NCBI GenBank assembly: GCA_013003715.1
Contig: JABDIN010000008.1
Location: 1 to 55,282 of the forward strand
Direction of reading: 5' to 3'
Origin: Desulfobacteraceae bacterium
Lineage (GTDB): Bacteria > Desulfobacterota > Desulfobacteria > Desulfobacterales > Desulfosarcinaceae
DNA length: 55,282 nucleotides
In this document: one piece after another, positions 7,787-15,117 of the stretch
Layout: each line of letters begins with the position of its first letter
Position numbering within the stretch: the stretch's first letter is position 1
Notes under the pieces: model-generated
Told to the model about the DNA's origin: nothing
Database searches by the model: none
Seen by the model: the letters and a program-made list of their open reading frames with translations, nothing else
Made by a program: the position numbers and the translations under genes

Positions 7787-9082
7787 ATGCATTTGAACTT
7801 TAACATGTTTTCATTTCACCCCGCGGTTGCCGAAGGCGCAACGAAAGCGGGTTATATCAGCCCCACCCCAATTCAGGCCCAGGCTATCCCCGAAGTTATG
7901 AAAGGCCGGGATGTCATGGGATTGGCCCAGACGGGCACGGGCAAAACGGCTGCCTTTGCGTTGCCGATATTGGATCGGCTGCTGCAACGGCAACACAGAG
8001 GTGTGGGGGCGCTGATCGTGGCCCCGACCCGCGAGTTGGCCGAACAGATCCACGAAGCCATCGAAACCCTTGGCCGGCAGACCCGATTGCGCAGCACGGC
8101 AATTTATGGCGGTGTCGGTATCAACCCCCAAATCCAGGCGCTCAAAAAAGCGGACATCGTGGTGGGCTGCCCCGGCCGGTTGCTGGATCTTATCAACCGC
8201 CGCACCATAAATCTCTCACGGGTTGACGTATTGGTATTGGATGAGGCCGACCATATGTTCGACATGGGCTTTTTACCGGACATCCGGCGAATCCTGACCC
8301 ACGTTCCCCAAAAAAATCGTCAGACTCTGCTTTTTTCGGCCACCATGCCCCCGGAAATCCGCAGTCTGGCCAATACTGTTTTACAACAACCCGTAACCGT
8401 TCAGATCGGGATCACCGCCCCGGCTGAGACCGTCAGCCATGCCCTGTTTCCGGTGGCCCAACATTTAAAAACAGCGCTGTTGATAGAATTATTGGGACAC
8501 ACCCGCATCGGATCGGTCCTGGTGTTCACCCGTACCAAATATCGCGCCAAAAGCCTGGGTGAAAAACTGGCCAAAGCCGGTTTTCGCTCAACCTCGATTC
8601 AGGGCAACCTGTCCCAGGGACGTCGCCAGGCAGCGCTGAACAGCTTTCGTTCCGGTGAAGCCCAGATTCTGGTGGCCACGGATATCGCGGCCCGTGGCAT
8701 TGACGTGTCCAATGTTTCCCATGTCATCAACTATGACATTCCGTCAACACCCGAGGCCTATATTCACCGTATCGGCCGCACCGGAAGGGCCGAGTGCAGC
8801 GGAGAAGCCTTCACACTGGTCACCACCGAAGATACACCCATGGTGAAAGCCATCAACCGGGCTATCGGCGGCAGCGTGGAACAACGGACCTTGACGGGTT
8901 TCAATTACAAGGCACCCATGGCATCTTCCCGGAAAAAAGCGTTTACCCGCACAAATTCAAACCGGTCGCAATCCACGGTCAACCAAAGACCGCGCAAGAC
9001 CACCGGGCGTTCTCAAAAAGGGACATTCGCATGGCTCTCCCCGAACAAGACCAGGGGCACCAGCATGCGCCACAGTCAATAA
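7787..9082 (+). CDS. rhlE: DEAD-box ATP-dependent RNA helicase, RhlE type
   Basis: A 431-residue helicase with all core motifs: Q motif around 24-30, AQTGTGKT (47-54), PTRELA (80-85), GG (108-109), PGR (129-131), DEAD (152-155), SAT (184-186), then ARGID and HRIGRTGR in the second RecA domain. The last 60 residues are a basic, Ser/Arg-rich, low-complexity tail (SSRKKAFTRTNSNRSQ) typical of RhlE and likely to bind RNA. It unwinds short RNA duplexes in ribosome assembly or RNA decay. The ATG has AAGGA 5 bases upstream. It follows the csp gene in the same orientation, and a 49-base inverted repeat lies in its leader. RhlE versus another DEAD subfamily is assigned from overall layout. Confidence 0.9.
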   Translation: MHLNFNMFSFHPAVAEGATKAGYISPTPIQAQAIPEVMKGRDVMGLAQTGTGKTAAFALPILDRLLQRQHRGVGALIVAPTRELAEQIHEAIETLGRQTRLRSTAIYGGVGINPQIQALKKADIVVGCPGRLLDLINRRTINLSRVDVLVLDEADHMFDMGFLPDIRRILTHVPQKNRQTLLFSATMPPEIRSLANTVLQQPVTVQIGITAPAETVSHALFPVAQHLKTALLIELLGHTRIGSVLVFTRTKYRAKSLGEKLAKAGFRSTSIQGNLSQGRRQAALNSFRSGEAQILVATDIAARGIDVSNVSHVINYDIPSTPEAYIHRIGRTGRAECSGEAFTLVTTEDTPMVKAINRAIGGSVEQRTLTGFNYKAPMASSRKKAFTRTNSNRSQSTVNQRPRKTTGRSQKGTFAWLSPNKTRGTSMRHSQ

Positions 9083-9085
9083 TAC

Positions 9086-9383
9086 AATTATTACCTGAAT
9101 TTTGCACGTGTTGGAGGCTTTAATATGCCCCGACGGCGGGATTTACGCTCCACTCCAACAAGGCATTAAGGGTGAAGCTGTAATTAGCCTACCGCGATCC
9201 CTTAATAACGCAGCAGATGGAAGCCTCCGGCACGCCTTTAGGTGAAAATTAATGAGAAAATAAGACCATTTTCCGATTTACCATTCGGGTTAAATTGAAA
9301 ATCTCTAAAATTCGATATTTATAAGTAAATACAGTTGTTTATATATTTCTCATTAATTTTCCTGCAAAATTCAGGTATTAATT
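9086..9383. repeat. 298-bp nested inverted-repeat element with three-way-junction fold
   Basis: It fills the whole gap between two convergent stops (9082 and 9388). The outer arms 9086-9106 and 9363-9383 pair over 21 positions with one mismatch; the core is TACCTGAATTTTGCA. Directly inside, 9107-9120 pairs with 9221-9234 over 14 positions, two of them G-T pairs. A perfect 16-bp pair, GAAAATTAATGAGAAA at 9244-9259 with 9346-9361, abuts the outer 3' arm. Smaller hairpins lie within, such as 9165-9172 with 9199-9206. An alternative pair, 9109-9116 with 9153-9160, competes with the second stem. No ORF is seen inside. It could be a structured RNA or a MITE-like element; it does not resemble tmRNA, RNase P, SRP or 6S RNA. 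Confidence 0.65.
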
Positions 9384-9387
9384 CACA

Positions 9388-11043
9388 TCACCCGTGCCGA
9401 CGATTGTCAGCCCGGGTGATGTTTCCGGCACCGCTTTTCACCGGCCACAATCCATCCGGTTTCAGAATCATGATGGTGACCAGTAGAATACCGTAAAAAA
9501 ATTGCCGGAACTCCGCAAATTCCCTGAGTATCTCCGGCAGACCGATCATGATCAGCGCCCCCATAAACACCCCGCCCATGCTGCCGATCCCGCCGACGAG
9601 TATCAGACACATGATGTTGATGGAAACAGCGAGGGTGAAACTCACCGGGAAAACGGATCCGATCTTTACCGCGAAAATGGCCCCACTGAATGCCGAAAAT
9701 CCCGCACCCACGGCAAATGCCTGGAGTTTGGCGCTGACGATATCGATACCCATTGCCTGTGCCACCTCTTCATCTTCTCGAATGGCCTTCCATGCCCTGG
9801 CGATTCTGGAATGATCAAGGCGGTGGGTTATGGTGACGGCAATCAGACACCCCGCTAAAATGAGATAATAGAGATCCCTGGGTTCATCGATTACCCAGCC
9901 CCCTAAGACCGGGCTCGGAATATGTCCGATGCCATGGGCCCCGTTCAGGTAAGGTTTCAAAATATCCGAAAGAAATAATATTCTCAGGATCTCCCCGAAG
10001 CCCAGGGTCACAATGGCCAGGTAGTCCCCTTGCATGTTCAATACGGGGATTCCGAGCAGAATCCCCGCCGTTATACCCAAAAAAACAGCAAATGGTATTG
10101 CCTGCCAAAAATTCAAATGAAAAAACCCGGGTTCAGGCGACGTTAGGATAGCCATGGTGTAGGCACCTATGGCAAAAAAAGCCACATATCCGAGATCCAG
10201 CAATCCGGCATAACCGACCACGATATTCAAACCCAGCCCAAGTATCACGTAGAGGCCGATGGTGGTTAACACCTCGCACATGTATAAATTCATAAATTGC
10301 GGAAGCAGCAGCAGTGTCAATATCAACACAATGCCGGGCACTGTCTTAACGGTTGCCGATGACCCGGCCAGAGCGTGATGAACGGTCCTGACCATCCTAT
10401 CACCCGGACCGTCAAACACCCATTGAAAACCGGAAATCAGGATAAGAAAAAAGAAGGCGGCCGGAATACTCAATCCATTGTTTGCGGGAAAGAGGATTTC
10501 AGAAAATTGGGTTAAGATCACCAGGTGTCCGTTGAGCAGCATGGGTCTCAGGAGATCCTGCAACACACCGGCGAGCATTACGCCGAAAAACCCCCTTACA
10601 ATGATCCGTTGCCATCCAACGCCAAGTGTAAGGATGATACCGGGTACCAGACCGGCGACAACACAGGCCAGAATCAACACCGTCAGACCCGTATAGGGTT
10701 CCAGTGAAAACAGAAGAATATCATAGAGGTTCGGCGAGGCATTGATCAGCACACACCTCAGGTTTATATGTTGCCCGGTAAGAACCAGGGTGCCCAAAAC
10801 AGCCCCATAAACCGCACCGCAACGGACGCCGTTTAAACACAACGCGATTCTGCGCGAATCCTTTGCCGATTTAGCAGCGAGATAACCGAAAAAAAAGACA
10901 ATGACCAGAAGCAGCCCCTGCCCCATGGTCACTATTTCATGAATAATAAATTTACGGTTAAACGATTCAACTATCCCCAACAGGCATGCCAGCAAGCCCG
11001 ATAAACCGCAGATCCCTCCTATTTTAACCGCCGTCGTTTGCAT
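9388..11043 (-). CDS. LivM-like branched-chain amino acid ABC permease with N-terminal extension
   Basis: A 551-residue membrane protein. Residues about 250-540 are a full LivM-type permease: LGLGLNIVVGYAGLLDLGY, then the coupling-loop region RAWKAIREDEEVAQAMGID, and GGIGSMGGVFMGALIMIGLP near the end. About 240 residues precede this domain and contain six or more extra membrane segments; they do not look like LivH, and I do not recognise them. LivM proteins are usually 300-450 residues. The partner permease, two ATPases and binding protein are not in the window, so it is an orphan here. The ribosome site before the ATG at 11043 is poor. It is divergent from a GntR-family gene, which may regulate it. 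Confidence 0.8.
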   Translation of the reverse strand: MQTTAVKIGGICGLSGLLACLLGIVESFNRKFIIHEIVTMGQGLLLVIVFFFGYLAAKSAKDSRRIALCLNGVRCGAVYGAVLGTLVLTGQHINLRCVLINASPNLYDILLFSLEPYTGLTVLILACVVAGLVPGIILTLGVGWQRIIVRGFFGVMLAGVLQDLLRPMLLNGHLVILTQFSEILFPANNGLSIPAAFFFLILISGFQWVFDGPGDRMVRTVHHALAGSSATVKTVPGIVLILTLLLLPQFMNLYMCEVLTTIGLYVILGLGLNIVVGYAGLLDLGYVAFFAIGAYTMAILTSPEPGFFHLNFWQAIPFAVFLGITAGILLGIPVLNMQGDYLAIVTLGFGEILRILFLSDILKPYLNGAHGIGHIPSPVLGGWVIDEPRDLYYLILAGCLIAVTITHRLDHSRIARAWKAIREDEEVAQAMGIDIVSAKLQAFAVGAGFSAFSGAIFAVKIGSVFPVSFTLAVSINIMCLILVGGIGSMGGVFMGALIMIGLPEILREFAEFRQFFYGILLVTIMILKPDGLWPVKSGAGNITRADNRRHG

Positions 11044-11218
11044 AGGTCATTCAGCCGTGTGCAGTTTTCAGAAAAAAATGACTTTTCGGCTGATGATATT
11101 TCGATGCGTGGAAATACCATCTGTCGAATTATCTTATTGCAATGAAAATTCATGAATTATTAATATATCTTTTTTATTTTTTAAATATATTTTGAATATT
11201 TTTATGTCAAGGTTATTA

Positions 11219-11246
11219 TTGACAGCATTCTGATTTCTGGTATTTT
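11219..11246 (+). promoter_or_regulatory. Sigma70-type promoter of the GntR-family gene
   Basis: A perfect TTGACA at 11219-11224, a 16-base spacer and TATTTT at 11241-11246 lie just upstream of the ATG at 11278, after a very AT-rich stretch (11157-11215). This gives a short leader of about 25 bases. Confidence 0.55.
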
Positions 11247-11277
11247 CCCTTAACGGATAAGGGGGATATCATTCATT

Positions 11278-11940
11278 ATGAAAAACAGACTGGCCGATCA
11301 GGCATACGAGATCATTCAAAGGCAAATTATTTCCCTGGAACTTGCGCCCGGCCAACAGATTGATGAAAAGCAACTGGCCGAACTCATCGGTATCGGCCGC
11401 ACGCCGGTTCGCGAAGCACTGCTCAAACTCACATCTGAGTATTTGGTCGAATCCCAGCCCCAAAAAGGATTCGTCGTCACGCATCTGACATTTCAGAATA
11501 CGAAATCAATTTTCGAAGCGTTGAGAATTCTTGAAATGGGGATAGCAGAGCTGGCTGTTCAGCAGGAATTGTCAGACACGTTCGCGTTGATGCAGGGCGC
11601 CTGCGATCAATTCGAATCCGCCATGGCGGGAAACGATTTCATGCGGTTATTCTGGGCCAACCATCATTTTCACCTGCACTTCGCAGGGTGCTCAAAAAAC
11701 GACTATCTCATCCGGGCACTGAAAGCGGTTCGAAATGAAGTGAACCGCTTGACGTTTCTGTCGTTCAACAGCCGGTTCAGCGACACGGATGACTTCCGCC
11801 GATACAACCAATCCGTTTTGCATGAACACAGTCAATTGATCGACTATTTGAGAAAAAAAGATATCGACAACCTTAAAAAGACATTGGACATGCATATACA
11901 AGGCTTCCAGCAGCGCGTGGTGGCCTATCTGACGTCTTAG
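11278..11940 (+). CDS. GntR-family transcriptional regulator, FadR/FCD subfamily
   Basis: A 220-residue regulator. The N-terminal winged helix spans about 1-70, with the helix-turn-helix around DEKQLAELIGIGRTPVREAL. The rest is an all-helical FCD effector domain with histidines at the expected metal-binding places (NHHFHLHF and HEHSQL). FCD regulators usually sense small carboxylic acids and repress adjacent catabolic or transport genes. It is divergent from the LivM-like permease with a shared 234-base AT-rich region, so that permease is the obvious target candidate. The purine-rich GGGGGA lies about 12 bases from the ATG, a long but workable spacing. Confidence 0.88.
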   Translation: MKNRLADQAYEIIQRQIISLELAPGQQIDEKQLAELIGIGRTPVREALLKLTSEYLVESQPQKGFVVTHLTFQNTKSIFEALRILEMGIAELAVQQELSDTFALMQGACDQFESAMAGNDFMRLFWANHHFHLHFAGCSKNDYLIRALKAVRNEVNRLTFLSFNSRFSDTDDFRRYNQSVLHEHSQLIDYLRKKDIDNLKKTLDMHIQGFQQRVVAYLTS

Positions 11941-12324
11941 CGGCACATACCCGCCCAGGGGGCGCGGTCTTTTGTAACCGTGAAGTAAGGACCGGATTAA
12001 AAAGACCTGCCGTCACCATCTAAAAATGCCCCATTAAACGAGACCGATTAAAGTGCATGGTGAAATGGGGTATTGGTGAAATAGTGAACCGTATCGTCTT
12101 ATCCCGGCGATATATAGTGGGCATCTCTCCTTCTTGAGAGTTTTTTCCCATCATTATACATCTAACTGACTCTTATTGAAGTCAACGGTATTATGCTTAA
12201 CATCTACTACCGGCAGCGATTCTGATGTTGCGGTGCGGAGAGCATATAATTGAACCACAAATCTCATTCATCTCCGCAATTCCAATCAATAACATCGACC
12301 AACAACCACAAAGAGAGGTTTAAC
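11941..12324 (+). other. Intergenic region with small hairpins and a possible -10 box
   Basis: Nothing coding is seen in these 384 bases. ATGCCCCATT (12026-12035) pairs with AATGGGGTAT (12064-12073) with one mismatch. CTCTC-loop-GAGAG followed by six T residues (12126-12147) is a weak intrinsic terminator that could close the GntR gene. TATAAT at 12245-12250 lies 75 bases before the fasciclin gene, but no good -35 box is spaced with it. Confidence 0.4.
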
Positions 12325-12825
12325 ATGAAACATTTATTCAGTCTTACCGTTATACTAGCCCTGATCGTCATTCCGTCCACCCTGATTGCCGGCGGTTACA
12401 GCAAAAAAGCCGCCACCCTCGATATCGTCGATACGGCGGTTTCCGCAGGCGATTTCAATACGTTGATTACGGCTTTGAAAGCGGCGGAACTCGAAGGCGT
12501 GCTTCGCGGAGAAGGCCCGTTCACGGTTTTTGCACCCACGGACGAAGCGTTTGGCAAGTTGCCTGAAGGTACCTTGGCCGACCTGCTCCTGCCGGAAAAC
12601 AAGTCAAAATTGCAATCCATACTGACCTACCACGTGGTTCCCGGAAATTACCCGGCTTCGGAAGTGGTCGGCATGAGCAATGCAAAAACCGCCAATGGTA
12701 AAAGCTTTACCATTAACCAAAGCGATGGCGCCGTGATGGTGGACAATGCAACGGTCGTCAAGACGGATATCATGGCCACCAATGGTGTAATTCACGTCAT
12801 AGACAGCGTGATCCTGCCGGAGTAA
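12325..12825 (+). CDS. Secreted fasciclin-domain (FAS1) protein
   Basis: A 166-residue protein with a clear signal peptide (MKHLFSLTVILALIVIPSTL, cleavage near the IAGG segment) and a single FAS1 domain filling the rest. The two hallmark boxes are present: GPFTVFAPTDEAFGKLP and, near the end, NGVIHVIDSVILP; the YH motif is in ILTYHVVPG. FAS1 domains mediate adhesion or bind small molecules outside the cytoplasm. The start is the ATG at 12325, with AGAGAGG 6 bases upstream; an upstream in-frame start at 12250 would mask the signal peptide and is rejected. A strong terminator follows, so it is monocistronic. Confidence 0.93.
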   Translation: MKHLFSLTVILALIVIPSTLIAGGYSKKAATLDIVDTAVSAGDFNTLITALKAAELEGVLRGEGPFTVFAPTDEAFGKLPEGTLADLLLPENKSKLQSILTYHVVPGNYPASEVVGMSNAKTANGKSFTINQSDGAVMVDNATVVKTDIMATNGVIHVIDSVILPE

Positions 12826-12856
12826 GGCATCTTAAAGATTGATTGCTGATTGTGCT

Positions 12857-12888
12857 GAGCCGGGGACTTCTTCCCCGGCTCTTTTTTT
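12857..12888 (+). terminator. Intrinsic terminator after the fasciclin gene
   Basis: A perfect 9-bp stem GAGCCGGGG / CCCCGGCTC with a 7-base loop is followed by seven T residues. It closes the fasciclin gene and also separates it from the convergent peptidase gene. Confidence 0.93.
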
Positions 12889-12903
12889 CGGTGGCCGGCA
12901 TCT

Positions 12904-14382
12904 TCAATGTGTGGCCGGCTCAAATCTGTCCCCAGCGCCGACGGAACGTTGATTTACGTCTGTGCTCCTGATCCTGTCGATCAATTCATCCCATTGGGTG
13001 TCGATGCTGAATCGTGATTGACGATACATCTGCTGATGGGCGCTGAAGATATTTTCGGGTATTCCGGTATGGGAGAGGTAGATGGAAAGCCCGTTCGATT
13101 CGGTATCATCCGTGTGTTTTTCGTAGACGAGCACCTTGTCCCGCAGCATCTGCGTGATACGGCTGCACAGGATTTTCAACCCGGTATCCGTTGTTTCTTG
13201 CCCGAGCTGATGGAGATAGTCCGGAAGATCGTAATATTCTAGGTTTAAAAAACTGGGATAACGCTGGGATGCGGACTGCGCCCGCCGAATGACTTCCAGA
13301 TAGCGCAATTTTTCCGGGCCGGATTCTAGTTTTTCCATCAGATAACCCGCCAGAACGTCCAATTCCGAGGCCAGTGGGTCCAGTGCCCCACAGTCCGTTA
13401 TGGAAAGACTGCCGGCGTAACGGTACGATTGTGGGACACCACCGACATCCGGCAGCTGATGACCGACGGCATATTGCCCGATATAGTCGTCCACGATATG
13501 TACCCCGATATCACGGGCGGAGATGCCGGGATCATCAAAGATCGTCTTCAGAAAACGCTCGAACCTGATGCCGCGGATCTGGAAACGCCCCGGCGGCGAA
13601 TTGACGATGCGGATTTCATCCTCGCTGCCGATGATGTAACGGGTGACTTCTTTCAGTTCGTATCCGATCTCCACCATGTTGGTCAGGCAGGTGAAAAAAA
13701 TCATGAGTTCAAATTTCCGGCCGGCCAAGGGACGTTGTATGGCTTCACGGAACTGCCCGAGCGTCAACAGGCCGGCGTCGGTATCGTCCACGGAGATAGC
13801 CAGGGTTTTATGGGGACCGGACGGCGCCAGCCGGTCGGTATCGATGATGCCCCGGCCATGGGAAAAGATGCCGAACATGTAACGATCCGCTTCAATTTCC
13901 AGCCCTTTCCGGATAAAGGCCTCCAGGGTCTCGGCCACCCCCAGATTCCGTTCGCCGTAATCCTCTATCACCCTCGATCGAATCACGCCCATCTCATCGT
14001 CCCGGGTCACATAAATCAGCCGGGTGCCGGCCCATTCCGGGCCATAATCACCAACATAGTCCTTATGACCGTCATACAGCACGAAGATATGAAGATTCTC
14101 CGATGAGCCTACTGTCTCGATCATATCCAGCGCGTGCAGCACCTCACCGTTCAGATTGTTGTCACCGTTGAAATAGAGCAGAACGACATTTTGTGGGGCG
14201 CCGCCCTCGGCATTGGCTGCACTCAATGTGAACGGAACCGATGTCAAGGCCGTCAATATGAATAACATCATTATGGTTCCGGAACGGTATATACAACACC
14301 GTCTGTATGGAGAACCCATACGAAAAAAATGGCGGCAATAGCGCAGGATCGGAGAGTTATAAAATTCGGCGGTTTGTGTCAT
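12904..14382 (-). CDS. Exported C11-family (clostripain-like) cysteine peptidase
   Basis: A 492-residue protein. The catalytic pair of family C11 is visible: H175 in MFGIFSHGRG and C232 in MIFFTCLTNMVEIGYEL. The motif LLYFNGDNNL near residue 68 is the usual first strand of these peptidases. A hydrophobic segment at 38-56 followed by Ala-rich residues is a signal peptide, so the true start may be Met22 (14319) or Met38 (14271); none of the three has a good ribosome site. Clostripain-type enzymes cleave after Arg or Lys. Catalytic residues and length are intact. Neighbours on both sides encode exported proteins, so it may act on surface or envelope proteins, but no substrate can be named. Confidence 0.85.
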   Translation of the reverse strand: MTQTAEFYNSPILRYCRHFFRMGSPYRRCCIYRSGTIMMLFILTALTSVPFTLSAANAEGGAPQNVVLLYFNGDNNLNGEVLHALDMIETVGSSENLHIFVLYDGHKDYVGDYGPEWAGTRLIYVTRDDEMGVIRSRVIEDYGERNLGVAETLEAFIRKGLEIEADRYMFGIFSHGRGIIDTDRLAPSGPHKTLAISVDDTDAGLLTLGQFREAIQRPLAGRKFELMIFFTCLTNMVEIGYELKEVTRYIIGSEDEIRIVNSPPGRFQIRGIRFERFLKTIFDDPGISARDIGVHIVDDYIGQYAVGHQLPDVGGVPQSYRYAGSLSITDCGALDPLASELDVLAGYLMEKLESGPEKLRYLEVIRRAQSASQRYPSFLNLEYYDLPDYLHQLGQETTDTGLKILCSRITQMLRDKVLVYEKHTDDTESNGLSIYLSHTGIPENIFSAHQQMYRQSRFSIDTQWDELIDRIRSTDVNQRSVGAGDRFEPATH

Positions 14383-14781
14383 ATCTGAAACAATGGTCGC
14401 GGGACATTATTTGACGACCGGTCCTGATAAAAGCTGAAGTCAGGCACCTGGGCCGACGGACGCCGCTACTTATCTATATCGCCCCTTTATCGAAACTCCT
14501 GAGCCGATGTTAGGATCAAATGAAATACCGCCATTTCAAAAGGATTTTCATGGAGAGGATAGTCGTTTCATCCCGTCAAAATTCGGCATAAAATTGTTTG
14601 TTCATAGCTGTTCCTCATATTATTCACAACTTCCGCATTCCCTTGGTGTCACAAATCAGAAAACAGCCATACCGTGACCTGCCCGCCGAAAGGCAACCGG
14701 AAGTCTCCGGGATGGATCAGGTACTTGCAATTTTGCATTCCTGATGAAAAGTTGCATGTATTGATTTCGAAATGACTCAAA
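14383..14781. other. Non-coding region before the tandem duplication
   Basis: About 400 bases between the peptidase start and the left end of the duplicated 3.3-kb unit. It must hold the peptidase promoter, but I see no convincing boxes. Short frames here lack ribosome sites. Confidence 0.3.
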
Positions 14782-15062
14782 TACACTGAACTGATTCCCA
14801 TTTCCACAACCCCGGCAAGCTTCCCACCTTCTTGAACAATCCATGAATTGTCCGTGGTGATTCACGTCACCTGTAAATTTCCTGAGCCGGTGGTGCGAGG
14901 TTTTTTTAATTCCGGCGTCTATTGGATCACGAATTAACAGAATCCACGCCGGATGTCATTGAAACCTGCAGCAACACAAATGTTAACCGCCGGCCGATGG
15001 TTTTTGATTCTTAACCCGGCCGGTCAAAAAGTGGGCTGATGCGGTTAAGTCATTCGCAAATC

Positions 15063-15084
15063 CCGGCAATCGCCGGCTTTTTTT
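15063..15084 (+). terminator. Terminator-like hairpin in the leader of copy 1
   Basis: CCGGC-AATC-GCCGG is followed by seven T residues, 34 bases before the start codon at 15118. Its position upstream of the gene suggests an attenuator or the end of a short leader RNA. The matching place in copy 2 (about 18451-18470) keeps the CCGCCGGC core but has lost the T run and most of the stem. Confidence 0.5.
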
Positions 15085-15117
15085 ATTAATGCGGTTTTTA
15101 CACGTAAAGGAGATCCT

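Noticed and set aside
9086-9383. tmRNA, RNase P RNA, 6S RNA or SRP RNA
   Set aside because: No CCA-type acceptor with a tag frame, no RNase P core sequences, no single long bulged rod, and no SRP apical motif.
14940-15062. Possible cyclic-di-GMP or other riboswitch in the propeller gene leader
   Set aside because: There is GC-rich pairing (CCGGCCG with CGGCCGG), but conserved riboswitch core bases could not be matched in either copy.
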